This document shows positions 22,209 through 34,151 of a DNA stretch of 64,000 nucleotides, in pieces; positions within the stretch are counted from its first letter, which is position 1; every line of letters starts with the position of its first letter. Made by a program: the position numbers and the translations under genes. This DNA comes from Areca catechu (taxonomy: Eukaryota > Streptophyta > Magnoliopsida > Arecales > Arecaceae): the NCBI GenBank assembly GCA_021397845.1, contig JAHSVC010000040.1, forward strand, positions 1,861,501 through 1,925,500. The letters run 5' to 3'. The notes below the pieces were generated by a model. The model was not told the origin of the DNA and made no database searches. It saw nothing but the letters and a program-made list of their open reading frames with translations.

Positions 22209-22694
22209 TGAAGGAAGAAGAGAAGCGAAGAATTGATGCGAAGGCTAAGAGATGGAAGAAAAAGAGAAGGGAGACGCGGATACTCATCGAAATATTCTGT
22301 GCAAAAGGATTGGCAATCCCGGGAGGTGAAGGAAAATCACTGCAACCGCCGACAGAGCGCAAGAAAGTAGAGAGACTTCATTTCCAGAAAGTCCCCCTCC
22401 TTTTCAAACTCAATCGACAGTAGCCGTACACCTCTTTCCGTTCCGGGCCACCAAATAGCTGCTGCGTGGATGCATGCTCGACATCGACACTTCGGTTCAA
22501 TGGAAACTGCCTCATTTTCGAAACGGCACATTAATGGCCCGTCGGACGTGCGCACGTGGCAGCCTCTAATAGGGTCTCGGGCATAACAGAAGCGGCGGCA
22601 GGGATCATGGCAATTATGGCACGAGATTTTTTCCTTCTCCATGTCATCTCCGCATTAAATGCCCACGTCCCGAGCCACGATGCCTCGATGGAAC

Positions 22695-22710
22695 GTGGGA
22701 AAGGGAAGCA
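22695..22710 (+). other. Polypurine tract of the Tat element
   Basis: GTGGGAAAGGGAAG just before the 3' LTR start TGATATGG at 22713. This is the expected primer for plus-strand DNA synthesis. Confidence 0.75.
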
Positions 22711-22712
22711 AC

Positions 22713-25557
22713 TGATATGGCTACATCGCTGACGTGGGGCACGTGTCAGGTCCAGCTGGACACGGTCAGTACCACATGGATTTTTTCTTTCAAAAGATCG
22801 TCCGTTCGGGAAGAAGTGCTTATGCTCCCTCGCCAGGTGGCACCCCAAGGCGGTTCCGCCTCGGTCGAGGTCGAGCCGGGCCCTTCTGCTCCTCCGCCAA
22901 GTGGCATCCGAAGACGGGTCCACCTCGGCCAAGGTCGAGCACCTCTCTGCCGCTCCGCCAGGTGTCCACCCAGGAGGGGTCCACCTCGGTCGAAGCTGGC
23001 AGCCCCTTGCTCCCTTGCCAGGTGGCACCCCAAGACAGGTCCACCTCTGCCAAAGTCGAGCACCTCTCTACCGCTCCGCCAGGTGTCCACCCAGGAGGGG
23101 TCCACCTCGGCCGAAGCTGTCGGCCCCTCACTCCCTCGCCAGGTGGCACCCTAGGACAGGTCCACCTCGACCGAGGTCGAGCCGGGCCCTCCTACTCCTT
23201 CGCCAGGTGGCACCCGAAGATGGGTCCACCTCAGCCGAAGTCAAGCACCTCTCTGCCGCTCTGCCAGGTGTCCACCCAGGAAGGGTCCACCTTGGTTGAA
23301 GTTGTCGGCCCCTCGCTCCCTCGCCAGGTGGCACCCCAAGGCGGGTCCACCTCGACCGAGGTCGAGCCGGGCCCTTCTGCTCCTCCACCAGGTGGCACAC
23401 GAAGACGAGTCCACCTCGGCCGAAGTCGAGCACCTCTTTGCCGCTCCGCCAGGTATCCACCTAGGAGGGGTCCACCTCCGCCGAAGCTATCGGCCCCTCG
23501 CTCCCTTGCCTGGTGGCACCCCAAGGCGGGTCAACCTCGGCCGAGGTCGAGCCGGGCCCTTCTGCTCCTCCGCCAAGTGGCACCCGAAGACAGGTCCACC
23601 TCGGCCAAAGTCGAGCACCTCTCTGCCGCTCTGCCAGGTGTCCACCCAAGAGGGGTCCACCTTGGCCGAAGCTAGCGGTCCATTGCTCCCTCGGTAGGTG
23701 GCACCCCAAGACGGGTCCACCTCGGCCAAAGTCGAGCACCTCTCTACCGCTCCACCAAGTGTCCACCCAGGAGGGGTCTACCTCGGTCGAAGCTGTCGGC
23801 CCCTCGCTCCCTCACCAGGTGGCACCCCAAGATGGGTCCACCTCGGCCGAGGTCGAGTCGGGCCCTCCTGCTCCTTCGCCAAGTGGCCCCCGAAGACGGG
23901 TCCACCTCGGCCAAAGCTGGCGGCCCCCTGCTCCCTCGCCAGGGGCACCCCAAGATGAGTCCACCTCGGTCGAGGTCGAGCCGGGCCCTCCTGCTCCTTC
24001 GCCAGGTGGCACCCGAAGATGGGTCCACCTCGATCAAAGTCGAGCACCTCTCTGCCGCTCCACCAGGTGTCCACCCAGGAGGGGTCCACCTCGGTCAAAG
24101 CTGTCGACCCCTCGCTCCATCGCCAGGTGGCACCCCAAGGCGTGTCCACCTCAGCCGAGGTTGAGCCGGGCCCTTTTGCTCCTCCGCCAGGTGGCACCCG
24201 AAGATGGGTCCACCTCGACCGAAGTCGAGCACCTCTCTGCCGCTCCACCAGGTGTCCACCCAGGAAGGGTCCACCTCGGTTGAAGCTGTCGTCTCCTCGC
24301 TCCCTCGCCAGGTGGCACCCCAAGGCAGGTCCACCTCGGTCGAGGTCGAGACAGGCCCTTCTTCTTCTCCGCCAGGTGTCTACCCAGGAGGGATCCAACT
24401 CGACCGAAGTTGTCAGCCCCTCGCTCCCTCGCCAGGTGGCACCCCAAGGCGGGTCCACCTCGGCCGAGGTCAAGCCGGGCCCTTCTGCTCCTCCGCTAGG
24501 TGGCACCCGAAGATTGGTCCACCTCGACCGAAGTCAAGCACCTCTCTACCGCTCCGCTATGTGCCCACCTAGGAGGGGTCCACCTTGGCTGAAGCTAGTG
24601 GCCCCTTGCTCTCTCGCCAGGTGGCACCCCAAGATGGATCCACCTCGGTCGAGGTCGAGCCGAGCCCTCCTGCTCCTTCGCCAGGTGGCACCCGAAGACG
24701 GGTCCACCTCAGCTGAAGTCGAACCTCTCTCCGCCCCTCCACCAGGTGGCAACCCCTGACAGGTCCACCCCGGTCGACGTCAGCCCTACTCTGCGAGACC
24801 TCGGGGAAGTAGAGGCACTGGTTGCAAGGTCGCCACTAGAGCCGGCATGCACCGCGCCCCATAGGGGATGCCAGTATGGCCTGCAGTGACACACGAAACC
24901 TCGTTTACACCAGTTGGATGGGGCCCCATAATCGAGGAATGGAATCCTTGTGGATAGGAGCCTGAAATGGCTGGAAGCTCATCGTCAATGCCTCGAAAGG
25001 AGAGCTCCCGCACTCGGCCCAAAGCCTCGCCAGTCTTCCCTCCATCGTGACACACGATGGATGAGGCGGTCCGGCCACTTAGCTCCCGGACCTGAAGAAG
25101 AAGGGGGGGAGAGGGACTAAAGGTCGGAGGGAGCCCCCCTGAGAGGAAGGCGAGCTTGAGGCAGTTCGATGGTATAAAAGGGATGGTAAAAATGGGCGGA
25201 GAGGTTGGTCAAAAAAGGGAGAAAACACCAAGAGAACGATCCTGGGAATCCTCAAGGAGTCCTCAGGCGTGAGCTCGGTGAACCCAGCGCAGGAAGCCGG
25301 GCTTCAACTCCCCTCTTCCCCACACTTCTTTCGTTTACATCTCCTCTAAGCACGAGAATCCTTCGAGAACCCGCCTTAGGGGATCTGTTCCATCTCGCCG
25401 CTCTCTAACTTGATCGTCGGAGTGCCCCCGCCAGAACCCCCGGCCAGGATCTCTGACTTTGTTTTGCAGGTCCAAGAGCTTGGAGATCTCGAGGTGAGAG
25501 AGTCTGATACCGGTGCCAGCTCAAGAGCTACAGGCCATAGCGATGAGATCGGCAATA
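22713..25557 (+). repeat. Tat 3' LTR
   Basis: 2,845 bp, from TGATATGGCTACATCGCTGA to CGGCAATA, followed by TSD GCTGC (25558-25562). The final dinucleotide is TA instead of the CA seen in the 5' LTR (CAACA), a C-to-T change after integration. It contains the minisatellite at about 22822-24768, a TATAAAA at 25173-25179, and matches all three 5' LTR segments. Confidence 0.92.
22822..24768 (+). repeat. Higher-order minisatellite in the Tat 3' LTR
   Basis: Same three-monomer unit of about 185 bp as in the 5' LTR, about ten copies. Order of monomers is mostly constant, with local changes such as a missing monomer near 23925-23970 and near 24365-24415. The copy number differs slightly from the 5' LTR. 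Confidence 0.88.
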
Positions 25558-25562
25558 GCTGC
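25558..25562. repeat. Target-site duplication GCTGC (right) of the Tat element
   Basis: Second copy of the duplicated target. Codons GCT GCA GAT CCT CGT follow on from the TNP2 residues at 413. Confidence 0.9.
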
Positions 25563-28289
25563 AGATCCTCGTAATGTTAGACTTGGTCTTGCTACTGATG
25601 GTTTTAACCCATTTGGTAATATGAGTACATCATATAGTATGTGGCCAGTTATTTTGGTGCTGTACAACTTGCCCCCTTGGAAATGTATGAAGGAGAAATC
25701 TTTCATGATGTCATTGCTTATTCTAGGCCCCCTAGCACCTGGAAAAGATATCGATGTATATATGTAACCTTTGATAGATGAATTAAGAGACTTATGGGAA
25801 ATTGGTGTGCAGACATATGATGCTTGTAGTAGATCAAATTTTCAATTGCATGCTGCAATGTTATGGACTATAAATGATTTTCCAGCATATGGAAATGTAT
25901 CTAGATGGAGTACAAAAGGATATATGGCATGCCCAGTTTGTAATAACCAGACATGTTCTCATAAGTTAAGAAGTAAAATTTGTTAAATAGGGCATCGACG
26001 ATACTTGCCACATGATCATAGTTAGCGAAAAAGTAAGAAGTTTGATGGAAAGATTGAGCATCAAATGCCATCACAAGAGTTATCTGGGGATGATATATTG
26101 CGACAATTGGCAAGCTTAAAAGATATGCAACGAGGAAAGCATCCAAACAATAGAAAGAGAAAACATTCTCCAGCTGAGTTGAATTGGAATAAACGAAGTA
26201 TTCTTTTTGAGTTGCCATATTGGACAAAATTAAAATTGAGGCATAACTTGGATGTTATGCATATAGAAAAGAATATTTGTGATAATATTCTAGGTACATT
26301 GTTGAACATTGATAGAAAAACAAAAGATACTTTGAAGGCAAGGCAAGACTTGAAAGACATGAATATAAGGAAGGAATTACACTTAATACAGAGAAATGAT
26401 GGCTCATATATTATTCCACCTGCTTATTATACTTTAACTAAGAATGAGAAACATATATTATGTGAGTTTTTTAAGTCAGTGAAGTTCCCGGATGGTATGC
26501 TTCAAATATCTCTCGTGTGTGAATGTGAATGAAGGAAAAGTCATGGGTTTAAAAAGTCATGATTGCCATGTTATTCTTTAAAGGATATTTCCTGTTGGCA
26601 TTCGTGGATGCTTGCGAAGGGATATGTGTATTGCACTAGCAGAGTTGGAAGATTTTTTCCAAAGCTTGTGTTCCAAGACACTTAATGTGGAAGAAGTATA
26701 AAAATTGAAAAAAGAAATTGTATTGATCCTTTGCAATCTTGAAATGATTTTTCCACCAACTTTCTTTGATGTCATGGTGCATCTGGCAATTCATCTACCC
26801 AATGAGGTAATACTTGGGGATCCTGTACAATTTCGATGGATGTTTCCTATTGAAAGGTAATGTGAATAGTTAAACTATAATCTATTTTTAGTAGTCATTG
26901 AGATAATAAATGAATATATTTTTAACACATTATTTGTTTATTTGTTTCATTAGATTTTTGGGAAATCTTAAAAAAAATGTGCAAAACAGAGCTTGACCTG
27001 AAGGTTCAATAGCTGAAGCTTATGTTGTCAGTGAATGTTTAACTTTTTGCTCATTTTATCTTCATGGAATTGAGACTCATTTCAATAAAGAGGAAAGGAA
27101 TTGTGACATAGTAAAAGATAGCGGGTTATCTATTTTCTCTCATAGATTTAGATCACTTGGAGCAGCAAAATATATTCAAATGTCATCCAATAAACTCGAG
27201 ATGGTTCATTGGTATGTGCTATCTAATTGTGAGGAGTTAGAGCCTTATCTTGAGTAAGTATTTATTAGTGCATATATCTTAGATGAACAAATCAATGGTT
27301 ATATGTTTGTAAATTAATTACAATGCTACTTAATAGAAAACATTTGGAGGATCTTAAGAGAGAATGCACAACTAATGTAGAGAGAAGACAAAGGGAGCAA
27401 TTCCCATCATGGTTTAAAAAGCAGTAAGTAAATTATCATAATGTTGAGTGCATATCTACATTAACTATATATTAACTAAATGTATCTTGTTTTTCTGTAG
27501 ATGACACGCTTGTTCAACAAAAATGCACCAGTAGCAACGGTGGCATTATATTCATTAGCATGTGGACCTCAAATTTATGTTAGAAAATATGTCGGTTGCA
27601 TTATCAATAGTATTATGTTTCACACAAGAGATTGTGATGACCGCCGTAGAAGACAAAATAGTGGGGTGACTGTAGAAGGAAATAATGGAGATGATGTCAT
27701 TGACTACTATGGCATGATCAATGAGATCATAGAGTTAGAATATATAAGAGATAAGAGGGTAGTTTTTTTCAAATGCATTTGGTTTGATGTTGGGAATAAG
27801 AGATCTAGCATACAAATAGATGGAATGATTATTAGTATTAACGTGAGCAAAACATGGTTTAATAATGATCTTTTTGTACTTGCTATACAAGCAAAACAAG
27901 TCTTCAATCTCAATGATACCAAATTAGGAAAAAATTAGCGAGTTGTGCAAAAATTCAAACATCAGCATATATTTGATATTTCAGAAAATCAAGATAATGA
28001 GCTAAATGTGAATGAGCTGAATTTGAATGATGAAGTGTATCAAGATAATGAGCTAAATGTAAGTGATTCAATTGTTGAAAATCTAGATATTGAACCTTTG
28101 GTTAGACGTGATGTCGATCCAGATATTATTGAAGCTAATATAGTACACACAATAGATAGAGTGCATGAAGAGGTCAATGAGTTTCTCACAAATGATGATT
28201 TAGAAGATGAAATATTGATAGAATATTGTGATGATGCAGACATAACTACTTATGATGGTCATGACAGTGACATTGATGAAGATACATAG
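25558..28289 (+). pseudogene. CACTA TNP2 transposase, central and C-terminal part
   Basis: Continuation of the gene at 1-413. The Transposase_21 core includes AADPRNVRLGLATDGFNPFG, MWPVILVLYNLPPWKCMKE, GPLAPGKDIDVY (stop in place of Leu/Gln), ELRDLWEIGVQTYDACS, and LPYWTKLKLRHNLDVMHIEK (about 26210-26270). A DUF4218-like part follows (RGCLRRDMCIALAELEDFFQ, MVHLAIHLPNEVILGDPVQF). Introns with GT/AG ends lie at about 26858-26953, 27255-27336 and 27424-27500. The last exon (27501-27938) is the DUF4216 part: ATVALYSLACGPQIYVRKYV, FKCIWFDVGNKRS. An acidic tail ends at 28289. Several stops exist in the 5' half; the 3' half is nearly open. Confidence 0.9.
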
Positions 28290-28420
28290 TTAATATCTTC
28301 ATTTCATGTAATAAATGATTGATACACTATCTATATTTTCATCATTATTTTTTTTATATTTTCTTGTGTTCATTATTTGTACTAACTTGTTTAACTATTT
28401 ATTTGTAGTGATACTTGAGA

Positions 28421-30085
28421 ATGGTTCCAGGATTGAAACGCCGTACAAGGGCCAATTCCAAAAATATTCATTCCACCGCACCTACCCCAATAGTAGAGCC
28501 ATCTACATTTTTGTCTCAACAAAATGCTTCTAACTCACCCCCCATTGAGTTTATAGTACCACCTAGTCAGCCCAGTTCCATTGCTACAAATGAGCCATGT
28601 GTGCCACTTAATACATCTAATTATGCACAAGGTGATATAGTTATTTTTAAATTAAGTCCCTTGATTTCTAAAGAAAAAATTTCTTATTTATATTTTCAAA
28701 TGCTTACAGGTTTTGCATCAACGAGGAAGGGTCGTGGTCCTACACGCGATATTGGTTTGAGTAAGATGAAAAAAATACTAGGTAATAATCTGACAGTAGT
28801 GATTGATGTAGATCAAGGGAGACCAGTTGATCGAGTGCAATCAGCAAAATTCTCTAGTGAAGTGGGTTTTGTTTCTCGTCAATGTATGCATGTGCCTAAA
28901 AGATTTAAGGATCTAAATGAAAATGACTTAAATCCTGCATTTGATAGGTTGGGGGTAAGACATTTTTTATAAATTTTCATATAAAGTTATAGAATCTTGT
29001 TATGAACATGAGGACATTGAAGTATTTTTAGGTTGCCCATGTAGGAGCCAATTCTTTTACACATTATATGTTTCTTATAGTTGAAGATTACTGCATGCAC
29101 ATAGAATGATGGAGCTTTTTTTTTGTTTATATAATTGATAGAGCAAATTGAAGATTATGGATTTAAGAGAGGACCCGGAAGTAGCGAAATGTGAGCTTTA
29201 AAGGATGCAAGCACGTGGCAAGGATGTGAGGTCAACATTACGAAAGCATTATTTGAAATTTAGCTCTGATGCAGAAGCAAGGCGAAATAAGCCTGTCAAT
29301 ATATCTCAACAGAATTGGGATAAGCTATGTGATTATTGGTCTAATCTCGTGTGAAGGTTTATAATCTTCTACCTAGTAACAAAATTTGATTTTTTATTTT
29401 TATTAGTCCATATGCTAATGAATATAGCTACTAACATTTGGAAGTTGTTTGTATTTTTTTATCTCAAGGAAATTTGTTCAATCAATGCTGCAAATCGAGC
29501 AAAGGCAAAGATGATGCATAAAATAGGATCTATGGCATTTGTAGCAGTACGACATGAAATTGTAAGAGACTATTTTATAACTATTATATTATTAAACACA
29601 GTTTATGTTTTTAATAAATTTATTGACTTTGGTGTAATATTAGTCACAAAAAGAGCTCAATGGAGAAGAGTGTGACAGAATTACCTTGTTCAAGCACACT
29701 TACTATAATTTAGCGGGTGTATGGGCAAACTCTTATGAAGAGGAGTGTCATGTAAGTTAACATGTTTAGTTTCATTCATTATACACATTTTCAAATTTTA
29801 ATCATTTAACAACTTATGTCTTAGAATGAAATGCAAAGGTTATCGGCCGAGTCTGAAATTGAAGGAAACTCTATAACTGTGGATGAAATTTGCAACAAAG
29901 TATTGAGAGTAAGATCTGGATACATTAAGGGACTTGGGCATGGTCCGAAGCCACAACAAGCCTCAAGATCAAAGTTTAAGTTAAACCAACTTGAAGAACA
30001 ATTAAAAGAATCTCGATTGGAGAATGACAAGTTGAAAGAAAATGTAGATGAACCCGGGAACACGTTGGATAGCAAGGACATCTAA
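28421..30085 (+). pseudogene. Second CACTA gene, Transposase_24 / TNPA-like
   Basis: Downstream of TNP2 on the same strand, where CACTA elements carry their second gene (DNA-binding, TNPA-type). The first part reads MVPGLKRRTRANSKNIHS and, after a possible intron (about 28631-28709), GFASTRKGRGPTRDIGLSK and AKFSSEVGFVSRQCMHVPKR. Later exons with GT/AG borders give REDPEVAKCEL-stop-RMQ, WDKLCDYWSN, NAANRAKAKMMHKIGS, SQKELNGEECDRITLFKHTY and, at 29827-30085, EMQRLSAESEIEGN with a terminal coiled coil (LNQLEEQLKESRLENDKLKE). This matches the plant transposase Ptta/En/Spm family. There are scattered stops and at least one damaged splice site. Confidence 0.85.
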
Positions 30086-31332
30086 TTGAGATGTAACTTG
30101 CTGCACAGGGTCAATTCGTAACCAGACCATTATGGTAATTTGTCATCTTTTAATTTTATAAATTAATGATATGTAAAATATTAATCTTGTTTTACTTGAT
30201 ATGGTTACATTCTTATTTTTGCAGAAAAGGTGCACTTAGAAATGGAGTTCAACAACATGTCTTCAGTCTTTTCGGGTAAGTGCTGTAGCCTAAATTATCT
30301 CAAGTGTCTGCTTCTCATTTTTGTATCTTGGTTGTTACTTGTACCTGCATTAATTGATACTTGGTCTGCTGAAGATTACTAGAAATCAAAACAAAGAGCT
30401 GAAGCATGTGCCTTGCTGGATTCTATACATACTTTTAACTTTATATTGATTTTACATCTTATGAAAAATATATTGGGTATCACAAATAAATTATCATAAG
30501 CATTACAGTAGAAGGAATAATATATTGTAAATACCATAACCTTAGTCAGCCAAACAATATATTTAAAAGATGGTTTTCTTGAGGATCATTATGATATAGA
30601 GTTGAAGAGGTTACAAAATTTATATCATTATGTTTTTGATTTATGTACAGTTATGATATATATTAAAAAAAACTATTGTTATCTCTACAAAGATTATTAT
30701 TTTTTTAATACAATATGTACAGTTATGATATAAATTTGTATCATTATGTTTTGATATATATAAAAACCTATCATCCCAATTCAAATAGTAAGGACCACAA
30801 ATCTGATACATTCTGCACATATGTTCTAGAAGCATGACCACAAATCAGTAATCACATCTTTTAAGAGTTCAAGCGATAATAGCATGACCACAGTCTACAT
30901 AAGTCTCAAGTTCCCAAATTGGCTACATTTTAGGACAATATATGAAATTAACAGAGATCAAAATGTAAAACCAATGACCACTAATTTAATTGATATAACT
31001 TTTCAAGAACTGGGGACACATATTAGTGGTAATAGATACATAGGGTGACTTGGAATCAAGTGAAGACCATTGAAACATAACTGAAACATATAAGAAACAA
31101 GGAAGACTTAATTGCACTCTATTATTTTTGATGATACTCTAAAACACACACTAAAAATGCAACAAAAATAATTGATACCATGAACAATATGAAACATAAA
31201 AGTAGAGGTAGCAAATATACCTATAATAACTTAACATATAGCATGAGTGAATATGAAACATAAAATAGTTGCAGCATATGCAATACACCACTTAGATAAT
31301 ACTATAGCTCAAAGATGCATAATTTATATATA
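30086..31332. other. CACTA 3' region without recognised gene
   Basis: AT-rich sequence between the second CACTA gene and the captured helicase fragment. It has near-duplicate short pieces (ACAGTTATGATATA at 30648 and 30719). No coding signal seen. Confidence 0.6.
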
Positions 31333-32822
31333 GGTCGACACTGGCTAGAAGCATCTTTGATAAAGGTGGTTCCAGTCAAAATTCAGCCATTTTTCTACCC
31401 AATTTGGTTAGAAGCCCCTCATCCAATGCTCCAAGACTGTATAGTTATTCCATAGCAAATATGAGTGCTTGAGGTGATGGCGGGTCCATAAAATCAAATG
31501 ACAAGAGTGAAAGAATAATGCCCTAAAAGCCAATCATTGTAAGGGCATTTCTGTAAACTTTCAAACTCATGTATGACATTTTTATGTATTAATAAAGGCA
31601 TTTAGTTTTCATCATACTGTTGTGTCTGATTAATAGATTATGGTGAACACCGTAGGTTAGGAAAATAGAATTAGGGTTATGATGAAGATCATAACAGTGA
31701 GACCTAAATTCCTATAAACCCTAATCTAGAATATTCCCGGTCGTTGGATTATCGATTAGGGGATCGATACTTCCGGAAAGACCAGCATATCCTATGTATG
31801 CTCTTAAGAGAGGGTGGTTGATCTCACAGCCACTAGTATAGAGACACTAATATAAGGATATAGGTGCTCATTATAGACATGAGTTACGGAACTGATCCGC
31901 ACTGAGAACTTCTTATGGATGCCTTACTGCTTGTCAAAAGGTAGTTCTCATAGTGGGAGTTGTGCAAGTGGTCTTTATACCTGAGATCACCTTAGATCCT
32001 TATGCACACTAAGCCATGTTTTGATACATACCCATTCATGACATTGAGTTATGCACGGGATGTTCTCGAATATGGTGGAAGGGTCATATTTGATCTTATG
32101 AAAAGCAGATCAAGGGCTGATGAAGAGCCTTATCCCACGCCTCTTGCTTTCCTATATAAACCCATCGGTGTTTTACCAAAAGCATTCCATTCAATCCTTT
32201 CTTTCTTACATTCTTGCACTTATCCTCTTTGTCTCTTCCTTCCCTTGTTAAGACATTGTTCTTTCTTTAAGACAAGTCTGCCAAATTAAGACAAGGGCTT
32301 AGGAAGAGAATAAAAAAGTGTTAAGTAGAAGTAAGAAGAGTTTAGGAGAGGGTTTAGAGTGCTTGTCAGGAGGGTATTAGTATGGGAAAGAAGAAAAGGC
32401 TGCCAAAGGCTAGAAAGGCTGCCAAAGAGTCCTAGTGGTTTAAGCAAGCAAAAAAGGAGTGTCTCCTTGGTTCAATTATCGTGTGGATCACCTCTGGAGG
32501 GATGCACTTGTGTGCCTAGTGGAAAGAAAAAGGTTATAGCATATCAGGTATTCTTCTTAAGCTTCATTATATGATTAGTTAATTGTTATGCTCAAGGGAT
32601 TCTGGATTAGGGTTTCGATTTCTTATAGTTTCAAATGAAAATTTTTGAAATTCTACCATCCGCTGTGCCACCGAAACCCATCAAAGAGGACATTAATTCC
32701 CATGGCCTTCATAGTTAGAGTTGTCACCCCAAGGTTGATTCTTTGGATTTCAGGAATTATGGTGGGTGACATTTCATTACAGTAGGCACTGTCTGTGTAA
32801 AGATGGTAACACTTCCAGAACA
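31333..32822 (-). pseudogene. Captured fragment of a DEAH-box splicing helicase (PRP22/DHX8 type) inside the CACTA element
   Basis: Minus-strand host-gene fragment of about 104 codons from the C-terminal side of the helicase core into the winged-helix region. The upper part (32822 down to 32684) reads KCYHLYTDSAYCNEMSPT, IPEIQRINLGVTTLTMKAMG, IN. The lower part (31507 down to 31333) reads LSFDFMDPPSPQALIFAME, stop, LYSLGALDEGLLTKLGRKM, AEF, stop, LEPPLSKMLLASVDL. These are the strongly conserved PRP22 residues. The two parts join exactly, in frame, when the solo LTR 31508-32683 and one AAGAG copy are removed. Two nonsense changes and a lost codon show that it is decayed. Its location between the second CACTA gene and the subterminal repeats implies capture by the transposon. 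Confidence 0.9.
31508..32683 (+). mobile_element. Solo LTR, Ty1/Copia Angela-like
   Basis: 1,176 bp, from TGAAAGAATAATGCCCTAAA to CACCGAAACCCATCA, flanked by AAGAG on both sides (31503-31507 and 32684-32688). The start (ATGCCCTAAAAG), the ATTAATAAAGGCATTTAG signal at about 31590, and the CCGCTGTGCCACCG near the end resemble Angela-type Copia LTRs. A candidate TATA box is at about 32150 (CCTATATAAACCC). No internal region remains. Confidence 0.9.
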
Positions 32823-33559
32823 TATTGAATGTATTTGGCTTATCACAAACATAATGATACATATGTCCTCTCCAAGTTTTTGGTTGCTAAATGCTACCAA
32901 TAATTTTTGTAGTATTTGGCTTATCTGCAACTTTTTTCTTCGTTAATAAAATTCTGCACTGCACATATGTCCTCTCCAAGTTCTCATTTCTATATATATA
33001 TATATATATGGGAAACTTTTCTTTCATTTTGTGCATGTCAGATTGAAGAAAATTCAAGAACAAATGGGATGTGAACTTGTATCGATGGGATATATATGAA
33101 CTTTGTATTCATTATTGTTGTTGTTCTCTTTTTTTTATATTTGACTAGTTTAAAATATTTACAAATAAAGACTTATCTTTATATTTATTCTATCAGGTTG
33201 ATAATTTTGGAGCACAAAATCTATTGAAGTGTAAATTTTGTGCAATCCTGCTCATGTTTTAGGAATGTTTGGTTACTTATTTTTGAATATGTTTGATCTT
33301 TTGAAGAGTAGTGATTGTATTTTTGATGTCAACAATTATTTATGATGACAATTTGGATATTATAGCCAAACATTTTGTTCATTTTGGTTTATTGTATGTA
33401 TTGACATATTTATATTCAAGACTATAAGTATTTGGATCTCTTTCACTCATTTTGTTAAATTTGATTGATTTTGCAGATTTTTAGTTATAAAGAGTTCATA
33501 ATAATGATGAGTATCTTTGAATACAGGTGACATCAAGAACATACAAATGTATCAATAGG
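32823..33559. other. CACTA interior, nothing recognised
   Basis: AT-rich stretch between the captured fragment and the subterminal repeats. CATATGTCCTCTCCAAGTT occurs twice (about 32861 and 32963), and an (AT)n run lies at about 32992-33009. No gene seen. Confidence 0.6.
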
Positions 33560-34150
33560 CATGGGTGAAAGAAAAAGATTTTTTTGACCAAAAAGTTGGT
33601 TGTTACTACTTTTTATTTTTTTATAATCTAAAAGTTGGTTGGTAAAGGTTTTCCTCCAACTTTTATGTCATACATATTTCAACCAAAGAAAATGGTTGGT
33701 AATAGTATAATTTTTTTTTCCTACAAAAAAATTTGGTTGCTAAAAGTTTCATGAAATTCTTTTGAACTAAAATAAATGGTTAAAAATAATCATCATAGTT
33801 CAATGTCGACCATACTATTTTGTTGTGCATGCTACACTAAATATTTAATGACCAAAATAATTGGTTGGAAATGCTAAGACTTTTTTGCAACCAATTATTT
33901 TGGTGGTGAATTAGTTATTAAGTGCAAAAGGCATTAGATATTTCTCCACCAATATTGACTTTTTTGTGACAAAAACTTGGTCATTTATCGACCAAATAAT
34001 TCGTTGTTAAAATTTTTTTTTTCCCAACCCAATCTATTTTGGTCATCTTATATTAATATTTTCCAACCAAACTCAAAATTGGTTGCTAAAGGTAATTGCC
34101 AATGGGGCTTTCACGACCAAATTAGCGACCAATTTTTTCATTGGTAAAAG
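33560..34150 (+). repeat. CACTA 3' subterminal repeat region
   Basis: Many copies of a short motif in both orientations: TTGGTTGCTAAA, TTGGTTGGTAA, and the inverse such as GCAACCAATTATTT and GCGACCAATTTTT. Dense short subterminal repeats are where CACTA transposases bind. The sequence ends abruptly at about 34150 (CATTGGTAAAAGGCA) without the expected terminal ...TAGTG, so the true terminus is lost. Confidence 0.8.
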
Positions 34151-34151
34151 G

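Larger units (their letters stand above)
414..25557 (+). mobile_element. Tat-lineage Ty3/Gypsy retrotransposon, nested in CACTA and itself carrying two insertions
   Basis: This is an LTR retrotransposon flanked by the 5-bp TSD GCTGC. The LTRs start TGATATG and end GGCAACA (5' copy) or GGCAATA (3' copy). Inside are a primer-binding region, gag, protease, RT, a Gypsy-type RNase H, a second RNase H, integrase, a tandem repeat, an antisense spliced ORF and a polypurine tract, in that order. A second RNase H and an antisense ORF before the 3' LTR are known features of the plant Tat lineage. Without the two nested CRM-like insertions (2479-4063 and 4178-12955, plus one TSD copy each) it measures about 14.8 kb. 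Sense genes are broken by many stops and frameshifts. A 195-bp LTR stretch that I compared differs at about 8-9 percent, mostly by C-T/G-A changes, so it is an old, methylation-decayed copy. Confidence 0.9.

Noticed and set aside
22734..24759. Long open frames in 22.7-24.8 kb
   Set aside because: Same minisatellite in the 3' LTR; not a gene.
32002..32574. Short frames in 32.0-32.6 kb
   Set aside because: They fall inside the Angela-like solo LTR, which has proven borders and is non-coding.
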